Source: JAISST01 sp050434145 (GTDB taxonomy: Bacteria; Fusobacteriota; Fusobacteriia; Fusobacteriales; Fusobacteriaceae). From it: a DNA stretch of 64,000 nt. Of this stretch, positions 36,657 to 44,971 are shown one piece after another. Under the pieces are notes generated by a model. It made no database searches. It worked only from the letters and a program-made list of their open reading frames with translations, and had not been told where the DNA came from. Each line of letters opens with the position of its first letter. Within the stretch, counting starts at the first letter, position 1. A program made the translations under genes and the position numbers. The stretch is taken from NCBI RefSeq assembly GCF_050434145.1, contig NZ_JBNPVX010000011.1, positions 3,020-67,019 of the forward strand. The letters are read 5' to 3'.

Positions 36657-36687
36657 TGGATATGTGAGATTATTTCTCACATATCCA
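36657..36687 (-). terminator. Terminator of oadA
   Basis: GGATATGTGAGA (36658-36669) and TCTCACATATCC (36675-36686), a perfect 12-base stem with a short loop, extended by one T-A pair. It is followed on the minus strand by AAAACTAAATTTTTCTTTTT. Confidence 0.75.
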
Positions 36688-36736
36688 TCTTTCAAGGGTT
36701 ATGTTAAAGCAAATTTTACTTTGCTAGTACATCAAA

Positions 36737-38230
36737 TTATTTTGGGGATATTGATATATCATATGTTTTATTATTAAAAGTTGTTTGATAACCCTTTGAA
36801 GAAGTATTTGATGCCATAGCTGTTGGTGCTGGTGATTTTACCACTGCAGCAACTGCTGTTGCAGCGGCGGCAGCTATTTGTGCTGCTTCTGGATTTGCCC
36901 TGTATTCTAAAAATTTCCTAGCATTTTCTGGAAAAATTGCATACATCAATATATCTTCATCACTCTTTGCCAATGTTCCTATTTCTTTTCTTGCTTTTTC
37001 ATATTCTGATGCTAAGAACTTACTTGGTCTATCTGTAATTGGTATCTCATCACCTATTATCTTCTTTTGAATTTCCATACTTATTGGTGCTGGGGGCTTC
37101 CCATAATTTCCTCGTACATAATCTTTGATTTCCTTTGGTATTACTTTATATCTTTCTTTTAACACTACATTGAACACTGCTTGAGTTCCTACCATTTGTG
37201 ATAATGGTGTTACCAATGGTGGATAACCTAAATCTGCTCTTACTTTTGGTATTTCTCTCAATACTTCTTCATATTTGTCAAAGTTTCCTTGTCCTTCCAA
37301 TTGAGACATAAGATTGGACAACATTCCCCCTGGCACTTGATATAATAATGTCTTTGGTTCTGTTGCCATTGCTTTTGGATTGAATGTTCCATCTTTTCTA
37401 TATTTTTCCATTATTGGCTTGAAATAATCTGCTATTTCTTCTAATACTGGTATATTTAGCTTTGGATCTCTATCTGTTCCTTTGAATACTTGTGCAAAAA
37501 CTTCTGTTGCTGGTTGAGCTGTACCTCCAGACAATGGAGATATCGCAGTATCTATCATATCTGCCCCTGCTTCTACTGCTTTCATATACATCATTTGTGC
37601 TACTCCACTAGTGCAATGTGTATGCATGTCTATTGGTAATTTTGTAACTTCTTTTAATTTTTTCACTAATGTATAGGCATCATTTGGTAGTAATATTCCA
37701 GACATGTCCTTTATACATATGGAATCTGCTCCCATTTTTTCTAATTCTTTTACTTTCTCCACATAATAGTCTAAAGTATGTACATCACTTGTAGCATAAG
37801 CTATACAACCTTGACAATGACCATTATATTTTTTTATTGATTTTATTGTAGTTTCCAAATTTCTAAAGTCGTTTAACGCATCAAAAGCTCTTATTATGTC
37901 TATTCCATTTGCCAATGCTTTTTTTATAAATAATTCAACTATATCATCTGCATAATGTCTATATCCTACTAGATTTTGTCCTCTTACCAACATTTGTAGT
38001 TTGGTCTTTTTAGCTCTCTTTTTTATTTCTCGCAATCTTTCCCATGGATCTTCATTGAGAAAACGTATACAAGAATCAAATGTAGCCCCTCCCCACACTT
38101 CCATAGAATAATATCCTGCTTGGTCCATTTTTTCTATTATTGGTAACATTTCCTCTGTTTTCATTCGTGTAGCAATTAGTGATTGTGAACCATCACGTAA
38201 GGCCGTTTCAACTATTTTTAAAGGTTTCAT
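36737..38230 (-). CDS. oadA: Oxaloacetate decarboxylase alpha chain, carboxyltransferase part without the biotinyl domain
   Basis: 497 residues. The N-terminal carboxyltransferase barrel is intact: ETALRDGSQSLIATRM, EVWGGATFDSCIRFLNEDPW, SICIKDMSGILLP with the active-site lysine, and the metal-binding DMHTHCTSG. The PYC/OadA-type second domain follows (VPGGMLSNLMSQL, PPLVTPLSQMVGTQAV). An Ala/Pro linker (about 450-475) leads to KGYQTTFNNKTYDISISPK and a stop. That is only the first strand of a biotinyl domain; no AMKM motif is present here or just downstream. The usual length is near 590. The enzyme must use a separate biotin carrier. It transfers the carboxyl of oxaloacetate to biotin, coupling citrate breakdown to Na+ export with membrane subunits encoded elsewhere. 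Confidence 0.9.
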   Translation of the reverse strand: MKPLKIVETALRDGSQSLIATRMKTEEMLPIIEKMDQAGYYSMEVWGGATFDSCIRFLNEDPWERLREIKKRAKKTKLQMLVRGQNLVGYRHYADDIVELFIKKALANGIDIIRAFDALNDFRNLETTIKSIKKYNGHCQGCIAYATSDVHTLDYYVEKVKELEKMGADSICIKDMSGILLPNDAYTLVKKLKEVTKLPIDMHTHCTSGVAQMMYMKAVEAGADMIDTAISPLSGGTAQPATEVFAQVFKGTDRDPKLNIPVLEEIADYFKPIMEKYRKDGTFNPKAMATEPKTLLYQVPGGMLSNLMSQLEGQGNFDKYEEVLREIPKVRADLGYPPLVTPLSQMVGTQAVFNVVLKERYKVIPKEIKDYVRGNYGKPPAPISMEIQKKIIGDEIPITDRPSKFLASEYEKARKEIGTLAKSDEDILMYAIFPENARKFLEYRANPEAAQIAAAAATAVAAVVKSPAPTAMASNTSSKGYQTTFNNKTYDISISPK

Positions 38231-38626
38231 TTGTCCTCCTAAAAATTAATATTATAGGTTGTTGCAAAACTATTTTATATCTTGCAAAATTCATGCTTTT
38301 ATTATTCTTTTAATCTTCTTTTCCTCCAGCCTCGCTATGCTCAGCTACTGTTGGGATTGATAAGTGCCCTGTGGCACTTTTTGGATAACTCCCAAACCCC
38401 AAATGATTTATTTATATAACAATTTTTTGTAAAAATAATAAAGAAAACTTTGTATTTCGCAACTGACTAATTAAAATTATATAAAAACACATTGACTTGT
38501 ATCCTGTATACACGCTACCCTTTGGTTAATTTTACATTATATTTTAATCAATGTCAATAGTTTTTTATGCTATTTTTCTTTTTATTGTGTTTTTTTAATA
38601 CACAATTCTCTAATTTTATTCAATTC
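38231..38626. other. Intergenic region between GntR gene and oadA
   Basis: About 400 bases, more than half taken up by repeat copy C. The remainder is AT-rich, with the oadA Shine-Dalgarno (AGGAGG) at its left end. Confidence 0.5.
38256..38468. repeat. MITE-like dispersed repeat, copy C (about 210 bp)
   Basis: Left end AGGTTGTTGCAAAACTATTT matches copies B and D. Right end TTTGTATTTCGCAACTGAC matches the inverted end of copy A. The interior has CCCAAACCCCAAATGATTTA, shared with copy A and with the tandem unit at the right edge of the window. It is inserted just upstream of the oadA ribosome site. Confidence 0.7.
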
Positions 38627-39280
38627 TTATTCTCCTGGAAAGAAATTAAGTACAAAATCCATAGATCTAGTTAAATGCTCTTTATTTTTTTTCAATAATT
38701 TTTCTAAATTTTTATCTTTTATAAATTTTAGCATCATTCTGTGATCATCATAGGCTTCTTTTTTTCTGTTCTTTTCACCTATTGCCATTTTCCTAATTTT
38801 TTCCAAATATAAATTCATATTTTGAACCATTTCACTTACTTTTTTTAGTTTTGATATCCTATATAACTCCAAATTAAATCTTGAAAATAGTCTGAAAACT
38901 TCTTCTTCATTTTTATTGTCCATTTCTTCTTTTGTATCATCAAGTATTTTTTCTAAAGATCTAATGTCGTCTTCTGTGGATAACTCAATTATTTCTTCCA
39001 ACACAATATTTTCTAAGGCCATTCTTATTCTATAAATTTCATAGAATTCACTTTTAGGGATATGCCTTACTATAACTCCACCAGTTGGATGACTTTCTAC
39101 TAAACCCTCCAACTCTAACATTCGAATAGCTTCTCTTATTGGAGTACGACTTATCTGAAATATCTGTGAATACTCTATTTCTTTGATCCGTTCTCCTGGA
39201 GAAATTTCTCCTGTGATAATCATTTTTTTCATTTTGTCGTATACTTGTTCACGCATAGATTTTGCTCTTTCAATAACCAT
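38627..39280 (-). CDS. GntR-family (FadR/FCD-type) transcriptional regulator
   Basis: 217 residues. ATG 39280 is favoured because GGGAG lies just upstream; an ATG at 39292 would contain that site. The N-terminal winged helix is MREQVYDKMKKMIITGEISPG, FQISRTPIREAIRMLELEGLVE, HPTGGVIVRH, typical of GntR regulators. The C-terminal helical FCD-type ligand domain follows (FYEIYRIRMALENIVLEEI, a Glu-rich helix, and DHRMMLKFIKDKN with a metal/ligand histidine). It is located between pckA and oadA on the same strand, so it probably regulates the citrate/oxaloacetate genes; its ligand is unknown. Confidence 0.88.
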   Translation of the reverse strand: MVIERAKSMREQVYDKMKKMIITGEISPGERIKEIEYSQIFQISRTPIREAIRMLELEGLVESHPTGGVIVRHIPKSEFYEIYRIRMALENIVLEEIIELSTEDDIRSLEKILDDTKEEMDNKNEEEVFRLFSRFNLELYRISKLKKVSEMVQNMNLYLEKIRKMAIGEKNRKKEAYDDHRMMLKFIKDKNLEKLLKKNKEHLTRSMDFVLNFFPGE

Positions 39281-39406
39281 CTTTACTCCCATTTAATAAT
39301 TTTATTGTTCCTATTAATCAAATTCTCAGTAAATTTAATTTAACTTACTTATATATTTATATACCATATACTTTTGATTCTTTCAATTATTTTCTATATT
39401 TTTAAA

Positions 39407-39432
39407 ATTGTACTCACTGTTGTGAGTACAAT
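39407..39432 (-). terminator. Terminator of pckA
   Basis: ATTGTACTCAC (39407-39417) and GTGAGTACAAT (39422-39432), a perfect 11-base stem with a TGTT loop. It is followed on the minus strand by TTTAAAAAT and starts 12 bases after the pckA stop codon. Confidence 0.8.
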
Positions 39433-39443
39433 CTATGATTATT

Positions 39444-41120
39444 TTACAATTTCTTTGTTTCTTCTACAACTTTTTCTATTGCTTTGAATGCATCTTCTGG
39501 TAATTTGTCATAACCTTCTTTGAATGTATCTCTAGATTTAACAAACTCTAATCTATCTTTCATTCTAGATATTAATTTATCCTTATAATCATTGTCTTGG
39601 AAATCAGGTATAAACCCATCCCATTCTAAAATTTCTATGTCAGAGAATGGTCCCCATGGGATAAAATTAGCTTTCCCATCTACTATTGTTTCTATGATAG
39701 AAATTGTATCTTTTGCAGTTACTTTTTTCCCCATAAAATCTCCAGTATTTAGTATATAACAATCTACATTTTTTTCTTGAACTAATTTTTTAAATTTCTC
39801 ATAGTCATTTACCAAAGGATAAGTTCTGAAAGGGTTTGCATATGGCTCAACTACTAGGGCATTGGGGTCTACGTGCTTTTGCAATCTCTCAGCACTACTT
39901 CTTTTAGTTGCCAAAGTAGCTCCCATTACTGATGCTAATGAAGCCCCCTTTAATTTTATGATAGGAGGTATTGTTGGGTCTTTCATTAACCAAAATATTC
40001 CATTAACAGGTGATTTTATTTTATCAACTCTATTGGGAGACCATAATTTTGATTTAATAGCTCGTCCATTACCATTTCTGATATCTTCTGTTACTATGAC
40101 AACTTCTCCCTTATCATTCATTGTAGCAGAACAATTTTGTGCTGTAACAAGATATTTATTTTCAGGAGAATTAGTGGGATAATCTGCAGTTTTATCAAAA
40201 TACGATGGCTCCAATGCTATAGAAGAACATGTTTCAGTATTAATAATAAATGCATCATCATGTAAAACTGTTACATCATATTTACCACCATGTTTAGCAT
40301 GAGTGATAGTGGATTTCCCTGTACCAGAAAGCCCAAATACTGATGCCACATACTTTTCTCCATTAGTTAGTCTATATTCCTTTTGTCCACCATGGCAAGA
40401 AGCATAACCATTTCTATTTGCAATTCCCCAAGCAAGTGTTAAAGTCCCCTTTTTTAATTCACCTATATACTTCATTCCAAGAATTGCTGCACAATTGGTC
40501 TGAGGGTTAAAATATGATAAGTGCTTAGGATCTGCAATATCAGATCTTGAAGTCCCTCTCCACTGAGGATCAGCAAACACATAAATATCAGGTTCAGTCC
40601 CTATTGGAATGGAGTTTTTATACATTTCCTGATACTCATCAGAAAGATATTGAAAATTTAGCATCCAAGAATAAAGTAAGTTTTCTTCTCCTTCTGGTAT
40701 AAGTAAATGCGCTTTTACCATAAATTCTGGGTCTAATCCAACGTATGCTTCTGCATGATATAATTTTTTCCATCTTGCATAATAGATAGCATCCATAACT
40801 ATTTTATCCAATCCATCACAATCTACATTTGGTTCTCCAGCTATTCTACGGGCTGGCGCATACCGTCCTGTAATTCCACCATCATTAAATAACAATACCT
40901 TGGCATCTTTAGGGACACCTATCTTTTCTCCTGAAAAAACAGGCATATCTGTAACTATTGTTCCAGGCGAATTTTTTGCTAAATTATAAGCTTGTTCTAG
41001 GTTTGTTACTCTTATTACATTGTTACTATAAAAGGCTGCCTCAATCACTGACCTTGTCTTGGCGAAGCCTGGTTTTCCTGCACCTATTTCTTCCATCTTA
41101 TAATAAGCTTTACTTGACAT
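39444..41120 (-). CDS. pckA: Phosphoenolpyruvate carboxykinase (ATP)
   Basis: 558 residues from ATG 41120, preceded by AGGAGGAG; an in-frame TTG 41126 is upstream but would use a worse spacing. PckA motifs: the P-loop FGLSGTGKSTITHAKHGG, the metal-binding LHDDAFIIN, RNGNGRAIKSKLWSPNRVD with active-site arginines, and NRNGYASCHGGQKEYR. The protein is a divergent, slightly long member of the ATP-using class (usual about 530). It interconverts oxaloacetate and PEP, producing ATP in the PEP-forming direction reversed in anaerobes, and fits the citrate/oxaloacetate block. It stands as a single gene with its own promoter and terminator. Confidence 0.9.
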   Translation of the reverse strand: MSSKAYYKMEEIGAGKPGFAKTRSVIEAAFYSNNVIRVTNLEQAYNLAKNSPGTIVTDMPVFSGEKIGVPKDAKVLLFNDGGITGRYAPARRIAGEPNVDCDGLDKIVMDAIYYARWKKLYHAEAYVGLDPEFMVKAHLLIPEGEENLLYSWMLNFQYLSDEYQEMYKNSIPIGTEPDIYVFADPQWRGTSRSDIADPKHLSYFNPQTNCAAILGMKYIGELKKGTLTLAWGIANRNGYASCHGGQKEYRLTNGEKYVASVFGLSGTGKSTITHAKHGGKYDVTVLHDDAFIINTETCSSIALEPSYFDKTADYPTNSPENKYLVTAQNCSATMNDKGEVVIVTEDIRNGNGRAIKSKLWSPNRVDKIKSPVNGIFWLMKDPTIPPIIKLKGASLASVMGATLATKRSSAERLQKHVDPNALVVEPYANPFRTYPLVNDYEKFKKLVQEKNVDCYILNTGDFMGKKVTAKDTISIIETIVDGKANFIPWGPFSDIEILEWDGFIPDFQDNDYKDKLISRMKDRLEFVKSRDTFKEGYDKLPEDAFKAIEKVVEETKKL

Positions 41121-41524
41121 AAACAACTCCTCCTTGCTTAAATATTTATAATAAGATATTATAACATTTTAAAATTTTTTTCTAGTGTTTATTTATGCAG
41201 GTATTCAGTATACATATGTTTTTTATCATTATATTTTTATTTAAATGATATTTCTTTTCTCAAAGTATGCTATTAATAAGAATATACTTCATTATTTTGA
41301 TTTTTACAACTATTTTTAATATTATATTTATAAATCTTTCTTTTTATTAATAATATAAAAGTTATATAATACAAATACAAATCTAGAATACTTTAATAGT
41401 TAAATTTTATTTAATATGCAGAAAATATCTATTAATACTAAGTTGAAAATACATTAAATAATGACCCCATATTTTAGTATTTTTTCTTTGTATTAATATT
41501 TTTATAAAATATTTAATAATAACT
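41121..41524. other. Intergenic region between folP and pckA
   Basis: About 400 bases of very AT-rich DNA containing the pckA promoter. No clear folP terminator, gene or repeat copy was seen. Confidence 0.45.
41158..41166 (-). promoter_or_regulatory. Extended -10 promoter element of pckA
   Basis: Minus-strand TGTTATAAT (41166-41158) fits the TGnTATAAT extended -10, about 38 bases upstream of the start codon. No good -35 is visible. Confidence 0.5.
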
Positions 41525-42340
41525 TTATCTATATACTGCATCTGCAACCAATGCTGCTCTTTTATTTTCTAAAACATTATGTACCCTTACTATCATTACT
41601 CCTTTTGATATTCCTATTACTGTAGTGGCTACTGTTCCTTCTATTCTTTCTGCTGCAGATAAATCACCCAATATTTTACCTATAAATCCCTTTTTGGATG
41701 TTCCTAAGAGCATTGGCCCTAGATCTGTCAATTCATCAAGTCTTTTTAGCACTTCCAAATTTTCATCTATTCCTTTTCCAAAACCAATTCCAGGATCTAA
41801 TACAATATTTTCTTTCGGAATAGAATATTTTTCTGATAATTTAAAAGTTTTGCAAAAAAAATTTCTTATTGTTTGAATAATATCAATGGGATATTCTTTT
41901 GTATTTTGATTGTGCATTGCAATCAATGGAATATTAGACTCTGAGACTAATTGTGCCATTTCGCCATTATCATACTGCAATCCCCAAATATCATTAATTA
42001 TATGTGCACCAGCTTCTATAGCCTTTCTTGCGACCTTATGCTTATATGTATCGACAGAAATCATTATATCAAGTTCTTTAGATATTCTTTTAATCACTGG
42101 AATTATTCTTGCTATTTCTTCTTCATCAGATATAGTTTGATAGTTTGGCCTAGTAGACTCACCACCAATATCTATTATATCTGCTCCTTCTTCTTTCATA
42201 GATTTAGCATGTTCTAATGCCTTCTGAACATCTATATAATTGCCACCATCACTAAAAGAATCTGGAGTGACATTCAATATCCCCATTATAAGTGTGCGTT
42301 TTCCTAATTCAATACTTTTATTTTTATATTTTAATATCAT
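41525..42340 (-). CDS. folP: Dihydropteroate synthase
   Basis: 271 residues from ATG 42340; an in-frame GTG at 42352 is an alternative. DHPS motifs: IMGILNVTPDSFSDGG, ADIIDIGGESTRPN, SVDTYKHKVARKAIEAGAHIINDI, IVLDPGIGFGK, and LLGTSKKGFIG with the conserved lysine. The end is IVRVHNVLENKRA. It condenses 4-aminobenzoate with the pterin diphosphate. It is the last gene of the folE-folBK-folP string on the minus strand, starting 23 bases after the folBK stop codon. Confidence 0.94.
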   Translation of the reverse strand: MILKYKNKSIELGKRTLIMGILNVTPDSFSDGGNYIDVQKALEHAKSMKEEGADIIDIGGESTRPNYQTISDEEEIARIIPVIKRISKELDIMISVDTYKHKVARKAIEAGAHIINDIWGLQYDNGEMAQLVSESNIPLIAMHNQNTKEYPIDIIQTIRNFFCKTFKLSEKYSIPKENIVLDPGIGFGKGIDENLEVLKRLDELTDLGPMLLGTSKKGFIGKILGDLSAAERIEGTVATTVIGISKGVMIVRVHNVLENKRAALVADAVYR

Positions 42341-42363
42341 TGAATACCCCACTTAGCATTCTT

Positions 42364-43206
42364 TTACATATTTGAATGCTTTTCTCTTTTATCTAATTCA
42401 TTTTTTAACTGAAAAATTGTTTTATTCAACAGTGGATGAACAATATTGGGTGCTATTTCTGCCAATGGATTTAATACAAAAGACCTTTCAATCATCCATT
42501 GATGTGGAATAGAAAGATTTTCTTCCTCTACTACTTCTTTTCCATATAATATTATATCAATATCTATGGTCCTTGGTCCCCACTTTACTTCTTTTTTTCT
42601 ATCTCTACCTAGCTCTTTCTCTATTTCCAATACTTTTCCCAAAAATTCTTGTGGTGTAAGAAGCGTCTCTAGCTCTATGCAACAATTAAGAAAATTATCT
42701 TGTATCACATCGCCAAATGGTTCTGTCTCTATTATTTCACTTACTTTTTTTATGCTAGTATCTGACACTTTACTCAATTTACTAATAGCACTATTTATAT
42801 TTTTGTAGGTCTCTCCAACATTGGATCCTAATGATAAATAAACTTTATATCTTTTTCTTGTTATTTCCACTGAAACATTTTCAAAATTCATTTGAATAGG
42901 AGCCCAAGGTTTTTTTACTGATATTTTAATTTCTTGTACCAGCAAATATTTTTGTAATATGATTTTTCCAATATTTTCTGCACAAGTTTCTAATAAATCA
43001 TAACTCTTTTCTAAGAAAATATTTTTTATATCTTTGGCTACTTCTCCATAATGTACAGATTTTTTTAGATCTCCTGTAATAGCAGCTTCTCTTGTACTAA
43101 GAAACATTTCAATGGAAACCAAAAATTTTTGGCCAAGTTTTTTTTCTTCAGGAAACACTCCATGATATCCTATAAATTCTAAATTATTTATACTAATCTT
43201 GTCCAT
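42364..43206 (-). CDS. folBK: Bifunctional dihydroneopterin aldolase / 6-hydroxymethyl-dihydropterin pyrophosphokinase
   Basis: 280 residues, a FolB-FolK fusion. Residues 1-118 are dihydroneopterin aldolase (NNLEFIGYHGVFPEEKKLGQ, VHYGEV with the active-site residues, SYDLLETCAENIG, KKPWAPI). Residues from about 120 are HPPK (VYLSLGSNVGETYKNI, EPFGDVIQDNFLNCCIELET, ELGRDRKKEVKWGPRTIDIDII with the two catalytic Asp, IPHQWMIERSFVLNPLAEI). It makes 6-hydroxymethyl-dihydropterin diphosphate in two steps. It overlaps the end of folE by 14 bases. Confidence 0.93.
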   Translation of the reverse strand: MDKISINNLEFIGYHGVFPEEKKLGQKFLVSIEMFLSTREAAITGDLKKSVHYGEVAKDIKNIFLEKSYDLLETCAENIGKIILQKYLLVQEIKISVKKPWAPIQMNFENVSVEITRKRYKVYLSLGSNVGETYKNINSAISKLSKVSDTSIKKVSEIIETEPFGDVIQDNFLNCCIELETLLTPQEFLGKVLEIEKELGRDRKKEVKWGPRTIDIDIILYGKEVVEEENLSIPHQWMIERSFVLNPLAEIAPNIVHPLLNKTIFQLKNELDKREKHSNM

Positions 43207-43825
43207 AAGTGCTCCCTTTTTTATTTTTAAATGATAATAATGTCAATATTTCCAAACGTTTTTCATCATTACTTTCATATATTCCTCTTGATACACTTGT
43301 AATAATCTGGCTATTTTCTTTGTTTTCTCCTCTCATAGTCATACATAGATGTTTTGCTGTAATTACAACCAAAACTCCCTGACATTCCAGATTTTCATAT
43401 ATAATATCTGCTATCTCTTCTGCTAGCCTTTCTTGTATTTGTGGTCGCTTTACCAAAGCATTAATTACCCTCAATAACGAACCAAAACCAACTATTTTTT
43501 CATTAGGAAGGTATGCCAAATGTATTTTTCCAAAGAAAGGTAGAAAGTGGTGCTCACACATAGAATAAAAATCAATATTTTCTATCACAATATTACTTGA
43601 AGAAGCTTTATAAGTCTTCTTCAAATAACTAGTTGGATCTTCATATACACCTGAAAACAACTCTAAATAACTTTCTGCAATACGTTTGGGAGTTTCTTCT
43701 AGTTCTGGCCTACTTGAAACCTTATCTCCCATAGCTTTGAGAACATCACCAAAAGCTTTTTCTATTTTTTTTATATTTATTTCATTTTTTGAAGTATTTT
43801 TCTGAACTTTTTTTGTTTTTTCCAT
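43193..43825 (-). CDS. folE: GTP cyclohydrolase I
   Basis: 210 residues. FolE motifs: EETPKRIAESYLELFSGVYEDP, FYSMCEHHFLPFFGKIHLAYLP with the zinc-binding Cys-His residues, KIVGFGSLLRVINALVKRPQIQERL, and VVITAKHLCMTMRG with the second zinc cysteine. The first 25 residues are a Lys-rich extension. It opens GTP to dihydroneopterin triphosphate, the first step of folate synthesis. The end overlaps folBK by 14 bases; the start has GGGGTG as ribosome site. Confidence 0.93.
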   Translation of the reverse strand: MEKTKKVQKNTSKNEINIKKIEKAFGDVLKAMGDKVSSRPELEETPKRIAESYLELFSGVYEDPTSYLKKTYKASSSNIVIENIDFYSMCEHHFLPFFGKIHLAYLPNEKIVGFGSLLRVINALVKRPQIQERLAEEIADIIYENLECQGVLVVITAKHLCMTMRGENKENSQIITSVSRGIYESNDEKRLEILTLLSFKNKKGSTYGQD

Positions 43826-43885
43826 GGATTACACCCCGTTAAATATTAGTTTTGCATTGACTTTCCCTATTGCTCGCAACATATA

Positions 43886-44917
43886 TCATAATTCTAATTT
43901 CATATCTCCACTTTTTATCCATTCTTTCTTTCTCATTATTTCTGCTATCCCTAGTGTTACTATTGCAGGTAATATAAAATGGAGTAATAATATTCCAATA
44001 TATAATTTAGGACCAGAGTATCCTATATTTTCCATTGCAGTAATAGTACCAATTTGTCCTACTAATCCACATGTGCCCATCCCTGATCCTATGGGAAGAT
44101 TTTCAAATTTGAATACTAATGTAGATACTGGTCCTAATATTGCGCTAGCTAATGTAGGTGGTATCCATATTTTCCAGTTCTTCGCTATATTTCCTACTTG
44201 TAGCATGGATGTTCCAAGTCCTTGGGCTACTAATCCTCCCCATCCATTTTCCCTAAAACTCATCACTGCAAATCCTATCATTTGGACTGAACACCCTACT
44301 GTGGCTGCTCCTCCTGCTAGTCCATCCAAGCTTATTGCCATACATAATGCTGCACTACTTATAGGCAATGTAAGCACCATTCCTACCACCACTGATACTA
44401 TTATTCCCATCAAAAATGGTCTTAATGTAGTCGCTTCTACTACAATTTTTCCTAGATATCTCATCATTTCACCAATAGGTTTTCCTACATAATTGGCTAC
44501 CAAAATTCCAACAAGTAATGTTACTGTGGTAGTCACAAGAATATCTATCTTAGTTTCTTTTGATACTAATTTTCCAAATTCTGCACCTATTAATGCTGCT
44601 AAAAAAGCTCCTACTGGTCCACCAAACTGTGCTCCTGCTGCCCCTGTTACTGTTGATGCAAATAACACCAATGGTGGAGCCTTTAACCCCTGAGCAACTG
44701 CTACCCCAATTGCTGGTCCCATCATCTTACTTGTTAACTCCCACACTACAGTATATAAAAAAGGGATATTAAATTTTTCACCTACTGTTTTTAGTATAGT
44801 CCCTACCAATAATGTAGCGAATAAACCCATTGCCATCGAACTAGGAGCACTTACAATATATTTCTTAAAACTAATCTCTACATCCTTCTTTTTTAGAAAT
44901 GAAATTATTTTGTTCAT
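43886..44917 (-). CDS. PTS EIIC-like membrane protein (PTS_EIIC_2 family)
   Basis: 343 residues, eight to ten hydrophobic segments. Family-typical segments: KYIVSAPSSMAMGLFATLLVG, MMGPAIGVAVAQGLKAPPLV, GAAGAQFGGPVGAFLAALIGAE, PISSAALCMAISLDGLAGGAA and GSGMGTCGLVGQIGTITAME. These proteins look like the membrane part of a sugar PTS but occur without EIIA/EIIB domains; none is seen nearby. The true substrate and energy source are unknown. It lies between glyS (upstream) and folE (60 bases downstream) on the same strand. Confidence 0.8.
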   Translation of the reverse strand: MNKIISFLKKKDVEISFKKYIVSAPSSMAMGLFATLLVGTILKTVGEKFNIPFLYTVVWELTSKMMGPAIGVAVAQGLKAPPLVLFASTVTGAAGAQFGGPVGAFLAALIGAEFGKLVSKETKIDILVTTTVTLLVGILVANYVGKPIGEMMRYLGKIVVEATTLRPFLMGIIVSVVVGMVLTLPISSAALCMAISLDGLAGGAATVGCSVQMIGFAVMSFRENGWGGLVAQGLGTSMLQVGNIAKNWKIWIPPTLASAILGPVSTLVFKFENLPIGSGMGTCGLVGQIGTITAMENIGYSGPKLYIGILLLHFILPAIVTLGIAEIMRKKEWIKSGDMKLEL

Positions 44918-44939
44918 TTATCCCCCTGATATTCCATAA

Positions 44940-44967
44940 AATCCTCCTCTAAATAATGAGGAGGATT
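44940..44967 (-). terminator. Terminator of glyS
   Basis: AATCCTCCTC (44940-44949) and GAGGAGGATT (44958-44967) form a 10-base stem, 5 bases after the glyS stop. On the minus strand it is followed by TTTATGG, a short U-tract, so termination may be partial. Confidence 0.6.
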
Positions 44968-44971
44968 ATTT

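Larger units (their letters stand above)
36134..36736. other. Intergenic region between oadA and citD
   Basis: About 600 bases. From right to left in transcription direction it holds the oadA terminator hairpin, repeat copy B, and the citD promoter candidate. No gene is seen. Confidence 0.5.
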
